Assembly: GCF_002304225.1 (NCBI RefSeq)
Contig: NZ_NSLB01000001.1
Coordinates: forward strand, 744,001 to 808,000
DNA: 64,000 nt
Origin: Pseudomonas sp. HAR-UPW-AIA-41
Lineage (GTDB): Bacteria > Pseudomonadota > Gammaproteobacteria > Pseudomonadales > Pseudomonadaceae
Direction: 5' to 3'
Position 1 is the stretch's first letter, and each line of letters opens with the position of its first letter. The notes below the pieces were generated by a model. That model did not search any database. It was not told where the DNA came from and worked only from the letters and a program-made list of their open reading frames with translations. Position numbers and translations under genes: made by a program. Of the stretch, positions 33,572-42,403 are shown one piece after another.

Positions 33572-35167
33572 ATGCGACGTTGGAACGGGTGGGGCGACGA
33601 GGCAACCGTGGTGGAGCTGCCGGCTCATGGTCAGGGCTTCCTCGAGGCGCGCATCGGTGCCGGTCAGGTACTGGCCGATGCCAGTCTGGAACAGGTGCTG
33701 GCCAAGGTCCCGGCCTCGCGTCTGCCTGGCCATCCGCTGGTTTCGGTTGAGGCCGAGGTGCGGGTGCGGCATGCCCGCGGGCAGAGCCTGCCGGACTGGC
33801 TGGCCATGCGCTCCGGCGAATTCGGCGTTTTCCCCGATGGTGTGGCCCTGCCGGAAACCGCGGCGCAGATCCGTGAGCTGCTGGCCTGGGCGCAGCAGCA
33901 TGACGTGATTGTGATTCCCTATGGCGGCGGTACCTCGGTGGCCGGCCATATCAATCCGCGCGATGGTCTGCGTCCGGTACTGACCCTGTCGCTGGAACGC
34001 ATGAATCAGCTGCTGGAGATTGACGAGCAAAGCCTGATCGCCACCTTCGGTCCCGGTGCCAATGGTCCGCAGGTGGAAGCTCAGCTGCGCGCCAAGGGTT
34101 ACACCCTCGGCCATTTCCCGCAGTCCTGGGAGTTGTCGACTCTGGGTGGCTGGGTGGCCAGCCGCTCCAGTGGCCAGCAGTCGCTGCGCTATGGACGCAT
34201 CGAACAGCTGTTCGCCGGTGGCAAGATCGAAACCTTCGCCGGCACTCTGGAGATTCCGACCTTCCCGGCGTCGGCGGCGGGGCCTGATCTGCGCGAGATG
34301 ATTCTCGGCAGCGAAGGGCGCTTCGGTGTCATTTCCGAGGTCAAGGTGCGCGTCACCCGGCTGGCGGAAGAGGAGAAGTTCTACGCCGTCTTTCTGCCCA
34401 GCTGGACGCAGGCGCTGGCCGCTATCCGCAGCCTGGTGCAGGCGCGGGTGCCGCTGTCGATGCTGCGTCTGTCCAACGCCATCGAGACCGAAACCCAGTT
34501 GGCGCTCGCCGGGCATCCCGAACAGATCGCCCTTCTGGAAAAGTACCTGGCTTTTCGTGGCGCCCGTGCCGGCAAGTGCATGCTGACCTTTGGGGTGACC
34601 GGCAATCGCCAGCAGAATGCACTGTCGATCAAGCAGGCCAAGCGGCTGCTAAAGGGCTTCGGCGGCGTATTTACCGGCACCCTGCTGGGCAAGAAGTGGG
34701 CGGAGAACCGCTTCCGTTTCCCTTACCTGCGTCATGGCCTGTGGGAGGCCGGCTACGCGGTGGATACCCTCGAGACCGCCACCGACTGGGCCAATGTCGA
34801 TCACCTGCTCAATCAGGTCGAGGACAGCCTGCGCAACGCGCTGAGTGCCGAGGGTGAGCAGGTGCATGTATTCACTCACCTGTCGCATGTCTACGGTGAG
34901 GGTTCGAGCATCTACACCAGCTACGTGTTCCGCCCGGCAGCCAGCTACACACAGACCCTGGCGCGCTGGAGCAAGCTTAAGCATGCGGCCAGTCTGGCCA
35001 TCGTCAACAACCGCGGCACCATCAGCCACCAGCATGGCGTCGGGCGTGACCACGCGCCCTATCTGCCGGTGGAAAAAGGCGAGCAGGGCATGGCGGCACT
35101 CAGGGCGCTGGCGCAGCATTTCGACCCGGATCAGCGCCTGGCGCCAGGCGTGCTGCTGGAAGACTGA
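33572..35167 (+). CDS. Alkyl-DHAP-synthase-like FAD-binding oxidase
   Basis: 531 residues, vanillyl-alcohol-oxidase fold. N-terminal MRRWNGWGD is the characteristic start of alkyldihydroxyacetonephosphate synthase (AGPS) proteins. The FAD PP-loop is PYGGGTSVAGHI. The histidine motif near the C-terminus is ISHQHGVGRDH, where AGPS has three consecutive His; the middle one is Gln here. AGPS swaps the acyl chain of acyl-DHAP for a fatty alcohol; a glycolate or lactate oxidase-like reaction is the alternative. First gene of an operon with a GlpD-like enzyme and an FGGY kinase, 2 bp apart from the next. Confidence 0.85.
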   Translation: MRRWNGWGDEATVVELPAHGQGFLEARIGAGQVLADASLEQVLAKVPASRLPGHPLVSVEAEVRVRHARGQSLPDWLAMRSGEFGVFPDGVALPETAAQIRELLAWAQQHDVIVIPYGGGTSVAGHINPRDGLRPVLTLSLERMNQLLEIDEQSLIATFGPGANGPQVEAQLRAKGYTLGHFPQSWELSTLGGWVASRSSGQQSLRYGRIEQLFAGGKIETFAGTLEIPTFPASAAGPDLREMILGSEGRFGVISEVKVRVTRLAEEEKFYAVFLPSWTQALAAIRSLVQARVPLSMLRLSNAIETETQLALAGHPEQIALLEKYLAFRGARAGKCMLTFGVTGNRQQNALSIKQAKRLLKGFGGVFTGTLLGKKWAENRFRFPYLRHGLWEAGYAVDTLETATDWANVDHLLNQVEDSLRNALSAEGEQVHVFTHLSHVYGEGSSIYTSYVFRPAASYTQTLARWSKLKHAASLAIVNNRGTISHQHGVGRDHAPYLPVEKGEQGMAALRALAQHFDPDQRLAPGVLLED

Positions 35168-35169
35168 GC

Positions 35170-36774
35170 ATGGGCCAGCACGAGGCGTGGAATGCCGCCT
35201 GGCGTCAGCGCGCCCTGCCACAACTGGCGGCGCGGCACTGGGACCTGATAGTGGTCGGCGGTGGCATCAGTGGTGCCGGCATCCTGCGTGAAGCGGCCCG
35301 GCGCGGCTGGCGCTGCCTGCTGCTGGAGCAGCGCGATTTTGCCTGGGGCACTTCCAGTCGCTCGTCGAAGATGGTGCACGGCGGTCTGCGCTACATCGCC
35401 AAGGGCCAGCTGGGCCTGACCCGTGACTCGGTACGCGAGCGCCAGCGCCTGCTGGATGAGGCGCCGGGTCTGGTTGATCCGTTGAGCTTTCTGTTTCCTC
35501 ATTATCAGGGGCAGTTTCCGGGGCCGCGGGTGTTCGGCGGGCTGCTGGCGCTGTACGACGCCCTGGCCGGCAAGCGCAATCACCTGTACTACCCGTTGCA
35601 GCAGCTGCGCTTCCTGCAGCCGGGGCTGAAGGAAGACGGCCTGGCCGGCGCCACGCGTTTTCAGGATGCGGTGACCGACGATGCCCGCCTGGTCATGCGC
35701 GTGCTGGGCGAGGCGCGCGCCGAGGGTGGCGAGGCGCTCAATGGCCTGCGTGTGGTCGAGTTGCGCCGCGAGGGTGGCAGGGTGGTCGGACTGCTGGCCG
35801 AGGACTGCCTGACGGGCGAGCGCTTCAGCTTCTCGGCCAGCGTGGTAGCCCAGGCAACCGGTGCCTGGGCCGATGCCCTGCGCCGGCGCGATACGGCAGA
35901 ACACATCCGTCCGCTGCGCGGCAGCCACCTGCTGTTGCCCGCCTGGCGTCTGCCGGTGGCACATGCACTGAGTTTCATGCACGCCGAGGATGGCCGGCCG
36001 GTGTTTGTCTTCCCCTGGGAAGGCGCCACGGTGATCGGCACCACCGACCTCGATCATGCCGGGTCGCTGGATCAGGATGCGAGCATCAGCCCTGCCGAGG
36101 TGGATTACCTCCTGGCCGCCTGTGCCCAGCAGTTTCCCGGCGCAGCCATCGGCCGTGACGATGTGCTGTCTACCTGGGCCGGGGTGCGCCCGGTGGTGAG
36201 TGACGGTGCGCACAGCAAGAACCCTTCGGATGAGAAGCGCGAGCATGCGCTGTGGCAGGAGCCCGGTTGCGTGACCCTGGCCGGCGGCAAGCTGACCACC
36301 TTCCGCCTGCTGGCGCTGGAAGTGCTGCGTGCCTGCGCCGGCATGCTCGGCAAGCCGCTGGATGATCAGGGGCAGGCGGTGTTCCGCGCTCAGTCGGAGC
36401 TGGCCTTGCCGGGGCTGACGCCGTCACAGCAGCGCCGTCTGCGTGGCCGTTACGGACGAGAGCTGCCTGCCGTTGCCGATTGTGTGGCGCAGGTGGGGAC
36501 TGAATGCGTCGGGGCGACCCAGACGCTGTGGGCCGAGCTGGCCCATGCCGCCAGCCATGAGCTGGTGCTGTCGCTGGATGATCTGCTGCTGCGCCGAACC
36601 CGCCTCGGGCTGTTGCTGGCGCAGGGTGGTGCCGCCGAATTGCCACGCGTGCGTGAGTTGTGCCAGACCCGGCTGGGCTGGAGCGATGCGCAGTGGGACG
36701 AACAACAACAACGCTATCTGCAGTTGTGGCAGCAGTGCTACAGCCTGCCTGCACCAGCCGGGAGCCCATCGTGA
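35170..36774 (+). CDS. GlpD-like FAD glycerol-3-phosphate dehydrogenase
   Basis: 534 residues. N-terminal [21 protein letters not shown] binds FAD and is followed by [19 protein letters not shown], the GlpD signature. Mid-protein [12 protein letters not shown] and a C-terminal helical GlpD domain complete the match. It would oxidise glycerol-3-phosphate or an O-substituted analogue to the DHAP form and pass electrons to quinone. The context (AGPS-like enzyme and kinase, not glpF or glpK with glpR) suggests a paralogue of the main glycerol enzyme. Overlaps the kinase gene by GTGA. Confidence 0.88.
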   Translation: MGQHEAWNAAWRQRALPQLAARHWDLIVVGGGISGAGILREAARRGWRCLLLEQRDFAWGTSSRSSKMVHGGLRYIAKGQLGLTRDSVRERQRLLDEAPGLVDPLSFLFPHYQGQFPGPRVFGGLLALYDALAGKRNHLYYPLQQLRFLQPGLKEDGLAGATRFQDAVTDDARLVMRVLGEARAEGGEALNGLRVVELRREGGRVVGLLAEDCLTGERFSFSASVVAQATGAWADALRRRDTAEHIRPLRGSHLLLPAWRLPVAHALSFMHAEDGRPVFVFPWEGATVIGTTDLDHAGSLDQDASISPAEVDYLLAACAQQFPGAAIGRDDVLSTWAGVRPVVSDGAHSKNPSDEKREHALWQEPGCVTLAGGKLTTFRLLALEVLRACAGMLGKPLDDQGQAVFRAQSELALPGLTPSQQRRLRGRYGRELPAVADCVAQVGTECVGATQTLWAELAHAASHELVLSLDDLLLRRTRLGLLLAQGGAAELPRVRELCQTRLGWSDAQWDEQQQRYLQLWQQCYSLPAPAGSPS

Positions 36775-38330
36775 CGGAACAACGCTACCTCTTGGCCATC
36801 GACAACGGCACCCAGAGCGTACGGGCCTTGCTGTTCGACCTGGCCGGCAATCTGCTGGGCAAGGGCAAGGTCGAGCTGGAGCCTTATTACTCCGAACATC
36901 CCGGCTGGGCCGAGCAGGATCCGGAGTATTACTGGCGCAGTCTCGGTGAGGCCTGCGCGCAGCTCTGGGACAGCGTCGATATCGACCGCAGCCAGATTGC
37001 CGGGGTGTCGCTGACCACCCAGCGCGGCACGCTGATCAACGTCGATGAGCAGGGCCAGCCGCTGCGTCCGGCCATGCTCTGGCTCGATCAGCGCCGGGCC
37101 GAGGTTGAGGGGCGGATCAAGGGGCCGTGGGGCTGGCTGTTCAAGCTGATCCGCGAAGAAGAGACCATCGACTATTTTCGCGCCCAGGCCGAGGCCAACT
37201 GGATTGCCCAGCAGCAGCCGGATATCTGGGCGCGTACCCACAAGTTCCTGCTGTTGTCGGGCTTTCTGACCCATCGTCTGTGCGGGCGTTTCGTCGATTC
37301 GGTGGGCAGTTGCGTGGCCTATCTGCCGTTCGATTACAAGCGCCTGTGCTGGGCCAAACCCAGCGACTGGAAGTGGCAGGCGATGCCGGTCAGACCTTCG
37401 ATGTTGCCCGAGCTGGTCAAACCGGGCGAGCAACTGGGCTGCATCACCGCCGAAGCCAGCCGGCACACCGGTATCCCGCAGGGGCTTCCGCTGATTGCCG
37501 CCGCTTCGGACAAGGCCTGCGAGGTGATCGGTGCCGGTGGTGTCGATCCGAGTGTGGCCTGCCTGTCCTATGGCACCACGGCGACCATCAACACCACCCG
37601 TGCCCAGTATTTGGAAACCATTCCGCTGATTCCGCCATACCCGGCGGCGATCCCTGATCACTACAACACCGAAGTCATGATCTTCCGGGGCTTCTGGATG
37701 GTCAGCTGGTTCAAGGAGCAGTTCGGCTATGCCGAGCGCCAGCGAGGTCTGGAGCTGGGCGTAGCGGCGGAAACCCTGTTCGACGAACTGGTCAACAGCG
37801 TGCCGCCCGGTTCCATGGGCCTGATGCTGCAACCGTACTGGTCGCCGGGCATTCGTGAGCCGGGGCTGGAAGCCAAGGGCTCGATCATCGGTTTCGGTGA
37901 TGTGCACACCCGTGCTCATCTCTACCGCGCCATCCTCGAAGGACTGGCCTATGCCCTGCGGCAGGGCAAGGAAAAGATCGAGAAGCGTTCGGGAACGCCG
38001 ATCCGCCGTTTGCGCGTTTCCGGTGGCGGCTCGCAGAGCGATGCGGCGATGCAGCTGACGGCCGATATCTTTGGCCTGCCGGCCGAGCGTCCGCATCTGT
38101 ATGAGACGTCCGGGCTTGGTGCGGCCATCGACTGCGCGGTGGGGCTGGGTCTGCATGCGGATTTCCCTGCGGCGATTGCCGCCATGACCCGTGTGGGGAG
38201 GGTCTTCGAGCCCAATCCGCAGGCGCAACAGGTGTATGAGCGTCTGTATCACGAGGTCTACCAGCGCATGTATCAGCAGCTCAGGCCGCTTTACAGCAGT
38301 ATTCGCGAGATCACCGGCTACCCGGCTTGA
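36771..38330 (+). CDS. FGGY-family carbohydrate kinase
   Basis: 519 residues from the GTG at 36771, in a 4-bp overlap with the GlpD-like stop and with a GGGAG site. FGGY features: [18 protein letters not shown] phosphate loop, WLDQRR, and the C-terminal [19 protein letters not shown]. Substrate unknown; a glycerol-like alcohol is inferred from its position after the GlpD-like gene. Only a weak inverted sequence follows the stop, so the end of the operon is not marked by a clear terminator. Confidence 0.88.
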   Translation: MTEQRYLLAIDNGTQSVRALLFDLAGNLLGKGKVELEPYYSEHPGWAEQDPEYYWRSLGEACAQLWDSVDIDRSQIAGVSLTTQRGTLINVDEQGQPLRPAMLWLDQRRAEVEGRIKGPWGWLFKLIREEETIDYFRAQAEANWIAQQQPDIWARTHKFLLLSGFLTHRLCGRFVDSVGSCVAYLPFDYKRLCWAKPSDWKWQAMPVRPSMLPELVKPGEQLGCITAEASRHTGIPQGLPLIAAASDKACEVIGAGGVDPSVACLSYGTTATINTTRAQYLETIPLIPPYPAAIPDHYNTEVMIFRGFWMVSWFKEQFGYAERQRGLELGVAAETLFDELVNSVPPGSMGLMLQPYWSPGIREPGLEAKGSIIGFGDVHTRAHLYRAILEGLAYALRQGKEKIEKRSGTPIRRLRVSGGGSQSDAAMQLTADIFGLPAERPHLYETSGLGAAIDCAVGLGLHADFPAAIAAMTRVGRVFEPNPQAQQVYERLYHEVYQRMYQQLRPLYSSIREITGYPA

Positions 38331-38384
38331 GGGCGGATTTTCCGTTGCCAGCTACACTGGGTTAATAAGCTACGCGAGCGGTGC

Positions 38385-38411
38385 TTAAGCTGCGCTTGCG
38401 TCAGCCGATAA
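38385..38411 (+). promoter_or_regulatory. Sigma-28 (FliA) promoter of cheV
   Basis: TTAAGCTG - 11 bp - GCCGATAA. The -10 element equals the FliA consensus GCCGATAA exactly, the -35 matches TAAAGTTT at 5 of 8 positions, and the spacing is the standard 11 bp. The cheV ATG lies 42 bp downstream. Confidence 0.75.
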
Positions 38412-38452
38412 CCTCGTCAATCTGTAGTTGCGTGACTCGTGAGGAGCCCACA

Positions 38453-39394
38453 ATGGCTGGCATTCTGGATACCGTTGATCAGCGAACCCAACTGGTCGGC
38501 GAGAATCGCCTGGAAATCCTGATGTTCCGCCTGAGCGGGCGGCAGCTCTTCGCCATCAACGTGTTCAAGGTGCAGGAAGTGCTGCACCTGCCCAAACTGA
38601 CGCTGATTCCTCAGCGTAATCCAGTGGTCTGCGGGGTGGTTAATCTGCGTGGTCAGACGCTGCCAGTGATCGACCTGTCCCAGGCTATCGGTATGCGTCC
38701 GCTGACCCCCAGCGACAAGAGCACCATCATCGTCACCGAATACAACCGCTCGGTGCAGGCCTTCCTGGTCGGTGGCGTGGATCGCATCCTCAACCTCAAC
38801 TGGGAGTCCATCCTGCCGCCGCCGGGTGGGGCCGGTCGGGCGCATTACCTGACGGCGATCACCAAGGTTGATGACCAGATCGTCGAGATCATCGACGTTG
38901 AGAAAGTCCTCTCGGAAATCGTGCCGATGAGCAGCAAGGTTTCTGCTAATAAGCTGGAAGACCCGTTGCTTGCCAAGGCGCGTGGTCGTGAAGTGCTGCT
39001 GGTGGATGACTCAGGCGTGGCTATGAACCAGCTGCGTGAAACCATGGCTCAGCTGGATATTCGTACCCATTCGGCCGGTGACGGGCTCAAGGCGCTGAAA
39101 CTGCTCAAGCTGTGGGCTGACTCGAATGCCGATGTGCCGAATAAGCTCCTGATGGTGATCACCGATGCTGAAATGCCCGAGATGGACGGTTATCGCCTGA
39201 CCACGGAGATCCGTAACGACCCGCGTTTGCAGGAGTTGTATGTGGTGCTGCACACCTCACTGTCGGGCAGTTTCAACGAAGCCATGGTGAAGAAAGTTGG
39301 ATGTAATGACTTTCTGTCCAAGTTCCAGCCAGACAAGTTGGTAGATATGGTGCGTAAGCGCCTGCAAATGCTCGAAGATCAGGGCAAGATCTGA
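38453..39394 (+). CDS. cheV: Chemotaxis coupling protein CheV
   Basis: 313 residues from the ATG at 38453 with a GAGGAG ribosome binding site. A CheW domain (about 10-160) precedes a response-regulator receiver domain with the phospho-acceptor context VITDAEMPEMDGY and the LHTS switch residue. CheV links receptors to CheA and its receiver tunes adaptation. A sigma-28-type promoter upstream places it in the motility regulon. A terminator follows. Confidence 0.94.
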   Translation: MAGILDTVDQRTQLVGENRLEILMFRLSGRQLFAINVFKVQEVLHLPKLTLIPQRNPVVCGVVNLRGQTLPVIDLSQAIGMRPLTPSDKSTIIVTEYNRSVQAFLVGGVDRILNLNWESILPPPGGAGRAHYLTAITKVDDQIVEIIDVEKVLSEIVPMSSKVSANKLEDPLLAKARGREVLLVDDSGVAMNQLRETMAQLDIRTHSAGDGLKALKLLKLWADSNADVPNKLLMVITDAEMPEMDGYRLTTEIRNDPRLQELYVVLHTSLSGSFNEAMVKKVGCNDFLSKFQPDKLVDMVRKRLQMLEDQGKI

Positions 39395-39417
39395 ACATCG
39401 GGCTTGAGCCGCAGAAG

Positions 39418-39440
39418 AAGGCGCTTTATAAGCGCCTTTT
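39418..39440 (+). terminator. Rho-independent terminator after cheV
   Basis: Stem AAGGCGCTT / AAGCGCCTT with loop TAT, then TTTT. It ends 18 bp before the MOSC gene start. Confidence 0.85.
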
Positions 39441-39458
39441 GTCATTCTGGAGCCGGCC

Positions 39459-40265
39459 ATGCTGAGCCTTTCTGCACTCTATCGCTACCCGCTCAAGTCG
39501 GCAGCCGCCGAAGTCCTGTCGTACAGCCTTGTCGGTGCCCAGGGGCTGATCGGCGACCGGCGCTGGATGCTGGTGGATGTCGCCAGTGGCCGTTTTCTCA
39601 CGCAGCGCGCGTTGCCCGCAATTGGCCGTATTGCCGCCCTGTGGCAGGCCGATGGCTCCCTGCGTCTGCAGGCGCCGGGGTTGGCCGAGCTGGTGGTGGC
39701 AGTGCCGGGTAATGAGGCGGTGCTGCGCACAGTGACGGTCTGGAGCGACAGCCTGCATGTGCCGGATGCCGGCGATGAGGCGGCGCAGTGGCTGCAGCAG
39801 GTGATCTGCCAGCCGTGTCGTCTGGTGCAGGTGCCCGAGGCGCTGGCGCGGCAGGTTGACCAGCATTATGCGCAGCCCGCCGACCGGGTCGGTTTTGCCG
39901 ATGGCTTTCCTTTGCTGCTGATCAGTCAGGCCTCGCTGGACGATTTGTCCGCGCGTGTGGGCTGGCCGCTGGAGATGTTGCGCTTTCGCCCCAATCTGGT
40001 GGTGACGGGCTGTGAGCCCTATGCCGAGGACCAATGGCGGCGCATCCGCATCGGCGATCTGGAGTTCGAACTGGTCAAGGGCTGTTCGCGCTGCATCCTC
40101 ACCACCCTGGACCCCTTCACCGGTGAGCGCAGCGCCGACCGTGAGCCGCTGACGACGCTCAAGACCTACCGTGAGCGCGATGGCGAGGTGTACTTCGGGC
40201 AGAACGTGCTGCCGCGCGGACGCGGTGAGCTGCGCCTGGGGCAGGCCGTCGAAATTCTCGAGTGA
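39459..40265 (+). CDS. MOSC domain protein (YcbX/mARC-like)
   Basis: 268 residues. N-terminal beta-barrel domain (LSALYRYPLKSAAAEVL, GLIGDRRWMLVD) and C-terminal MOSC domain with KGCSRCILTTLDPFTGER, whose first Cys is in the position of the molybdenum-binding cysteine of YcbX/mARC proteins. Those reduce N-hydroxylated compounds using Moco. No ferredoxin domain is fused, so it is the short form. The nearby moeA-moaB-mobA genes are 25 kb away. Confidence 0.86.
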   Translation: MLSLSALYRYPLKSAAAEVLSYSLVGAQGLIGDRRWMLVDVASGRFLTQRALPAIGRIAALWQADGSLRLQAPGLAELVVAVPGNEAVLRTVTVWSDSLHVPDAGDEAAQWLQQVICQPCRLVQVPEALARQVDQHYAQPADRVGFADGFPLLLISQASLDDLSARVGWPLEMLRFRPNLVVTGCEPYAEDQWRRIRIGDLEFELVKGCSRCILTTLDPFTGERSADREPLTTLKTYRERDGEVYFGQNVLPRGRGELRLGQAVEILE

Positions 40266-40276
40266 GGCGGAAACGA

Positions 40277-40303
40277 ACAGGGCGCCGGATGGCGCCCTGT
40301 TTT
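40277..40303. terminator. Terminator between MOSC gene and slt
   Basis: Stem ACAGGGCGCC / GGCGCCCTGT with loop GGAT, followed by TTT on the plus strand. It touches the slt stop codon, so it may serve both convergent genes. Confidence 0.8.
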
Positions 40304-42230
40304 ACTGCGCGTCGAAGAAGCGCTCGTGCCAGTCCACCAGCGGTTGCGGCGCATTGAGTTTCTTGCCGTAGATCACTGCGTAGGACAGCACGTTCTGCAC
40401 GTACTGACGGGTCTCGTCGAAGGGGATGGTTTCCACCCAGACGTCGAAGGACAGGTGTTTGGCGTCCTTCAGCCACTGGCGAACGCGACCGGGGCCGGCG
40501 TTGTAGGCGGCCGAGGCGAGCACACGGTTGCCGTTGAACTGGCCGAGCACTTGGTTGAGGTAGGCGGCACCGAGCTGGATGTTGATGTCCGGCTGATAGG
40601 CCAGCTGCGGGTTGGCCAGCGGAATGCCGTAGCGCTTGGCGGTTTCCTTAGCGGTGGCCGGCATCAGCTGCATCAGGCCCATGGCGCCGACGCCGGAACG
40701 GGCATCGTTCATGAACGCGCTTTCCTGGCGGGTGATGGCGAACACCCAGCTGGAATGCAGGCCGCGCAGGCGGGCTTCACGGACCATGTTGTCGCGGTAA
40801 GCCATGGGGAAGCGGATGTCGAGATCATCCCAGTACTGGGCCTGGCTGATGGTGCGGATAGCCGGGAAATACCATTGCATGTCATAGGCCAGCTTGGCCT
40901 GGGCGACCATTTCATCGCGGCTGAACAGGCGGCTGACGTGGTACCACTCGCGTCGGCCATCGGCGATCAGACCGCGGTTGTGAAACTCCATGGCCCGGCG
41001 GATACCGGCGGTGTTGCGCACCTTCTGCAGCAGGCGCGGGTCCAGCGGCAGCGGTTTGTGGTTGAGACTGTAGGGCGCCTGGATGCGATCGGCAGCGAGG
41101 AACCCGTAGTAATCGCGCTCCCGCGCCAGCGGCTGGTAGCCCAGCAGAGGTTGCTGGCTCTGTGGTTGCGCCAGTTGCAGACTGCGGGCCTGCCAGTAGC
41201 GCCAGCGGGTGGTCTTGGCCAGGTCTTCCGGCAACTGACGGGTCAGCTGGTAGGCCTCGTCCCAGCGGCCCAGGCGCAGCAGCAGGCGGGTGCGCCATTC
41301 GGTGACGGTGTTGTCGCGCAGCTCCGGGTCGTACTGCGCCATCACCTTGAGGGCGCGGGCGTCGAAGCGGCGGGCGAGGGTCAGACCGATTTCGCGGGCG
41401 ATGGCGACTTTCTCGTCACTGGAGAAGGCCATCTGCCGGGCATACAGGTCGAGCAGGCCGAGGGCTTTCTCCGGGTCCTGACGGGCCAGACGACGCAGGC
41501 CCAGACCGACGGCGTCGGCCATGGCGCGGTCGGCCGGAAGAAATCGTGAGGGCTGGCTGAGCAGGTTGGGATTCTGTGCCGCCTGCAGGAGCATCTCGCC
41601 CTGCTTGCCGAGGGTTGGTAGGCCCTTGACGAGGAAACTGGCCAGGCCGTAATTGCGTGCTTCGGCGGCCAGCTTGGCGCGTTGCCAGCGCTGCTGTTCA
41701 TTCACGCCGCCTTGTTCACGCCACAGACTGAACAGGGTGTCACAGGCCTCAGGCTGGGACTTGCCGACCAGATAGAGCTTTTCCGCCTGGGCCTTTCCTT
41801 CCTTGAACATGCCGTGCTTGAACAGGTACTGGCCATACAGGCAATCCAGCTCGGTGAAGTTGAGCTTGGGGTCGTAATAGTTGATGAAGGTCTGCCAGTC
41901 GCCGCGTTCGGCCAGCCAGCGCAGCCAGCGCAGTTTCATCCAGCCGATCTGCGGGAGGTCGCCGTGGTCGGCAATGAACGTCTCGATTTCGTCGTTGCTG
42001 GCCCACTTCAGGCGATGGGTCAGCTCGTCGTAGGCCAGATAGGGCTCCAGCGGATAGTCCTGCAGGGCGCTGGCATAACGCTTGTAGGGGCCGGCATCGC
42101 CCTTGCTCAGGGCACGTTTGGCTTCGTCGTAATACAGCCGCTGCTGCTGCAGGCTGGCAGCTTGAGCATCGAGGGCCAGCAGGGGGCAGAGCAGGCCGCA
42201 GAGCAGGGAAAGCAGGGAACCGCGCATCAC
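40302..42230 (-). CDS. slt: Soluble lytic murein transglycosylase
   Basis: 642 residues with signal peptide (cleavage near AQA-ASLQ). A long alpha-superhelical U domain is followed by the C-terminal lysozyme-like domain with catalytic Glu in ITRQESAF and GVGAMGLMQLMPATA, then AYNAGPGRVRQW. It cleaves the MurNAc-GlcNAc bond to form 1,6-anhydro-MurNAc in the periplasm, feeding recycling enzymes such as NagZ. Start at 42230 or the adjacent ATG at 42227. Divergent from uup. Confidence 0.95.
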   Translation of the reverse strand: MMRGSLLSLLCGLLCPLLALDAQAASLQQQRLYYDEAKRALSKGDAGPYKRYASALQDYPLEPYLAYDELTHRLKWASNDEIETFIADHGDLPQIGWMKLRWLRWLAERGDWQTFINYYDPKLNFTELDCLYGQYLFKHGMFKEGKAQAEKLYLVGKSQPEACDTLFSLWREQGGVNEQQRWQRAKLAAEARNYGLASFLVKGLPTLGKQGEMLLQAAQNPNLLSQPSRFLPADRAMADAVGLGLRRLARQDPEKALGLLDLYARQMAFSSDEKVAIAREIGLTLARRFDARALKVMAQYDPELRDNTVTEWRTRLLLRLGRWDEAYQLTRQLPEDLAKTTRWRYWQARSLQLAQPQSQQPLLGYQPLARERDYYGFLAADRIQAPYSLNHKPLPLDPRLLQKVRNTAGIRRAMEFHNRGLIADGRREWYHVSRLFSRDEMVAQAKLAYDMQWYFPAIRTISQAQYWDDLDIRFPMAYRDNMVREARLRGLHSSWVFAITRQESAFMNDARSGVGAMGLMQLMPATAKETAKRYGIPLANPQLAYQPDINIQLGAAYLNQVLGQFNGNRVLASAAYNAGPGRVRQWLKDAKHLSFDVWVETIPFDETRQYVQNVLSYAVIYGKKLNAPQPLVDWHERFFDAQ

Positions 42231-42403
42231 TCATCCATAAAAAGGTCAGGGGAGGTGCCGGGCACCTCACAGAAGGCGCCTAGCTTAACGGTTTGCCGGG
42301 CTTGCGTGAACGCGCTCGCAGATGTGCCAGCATGTGATGAAAAAAGGCCAGCATTGACCCAGTACCAACCGTTAGAATGCGCGCCCGCGACTGGAGGCAC
42401 CTC

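Noticed and set aside
33566..36246. Long minus-strand frames opposite the AGPS-like and GlpD-like genes
   Set aside because: Plus-strand proteins have unmistakable FAD motifs; the minus frames are GC-driven shadows.
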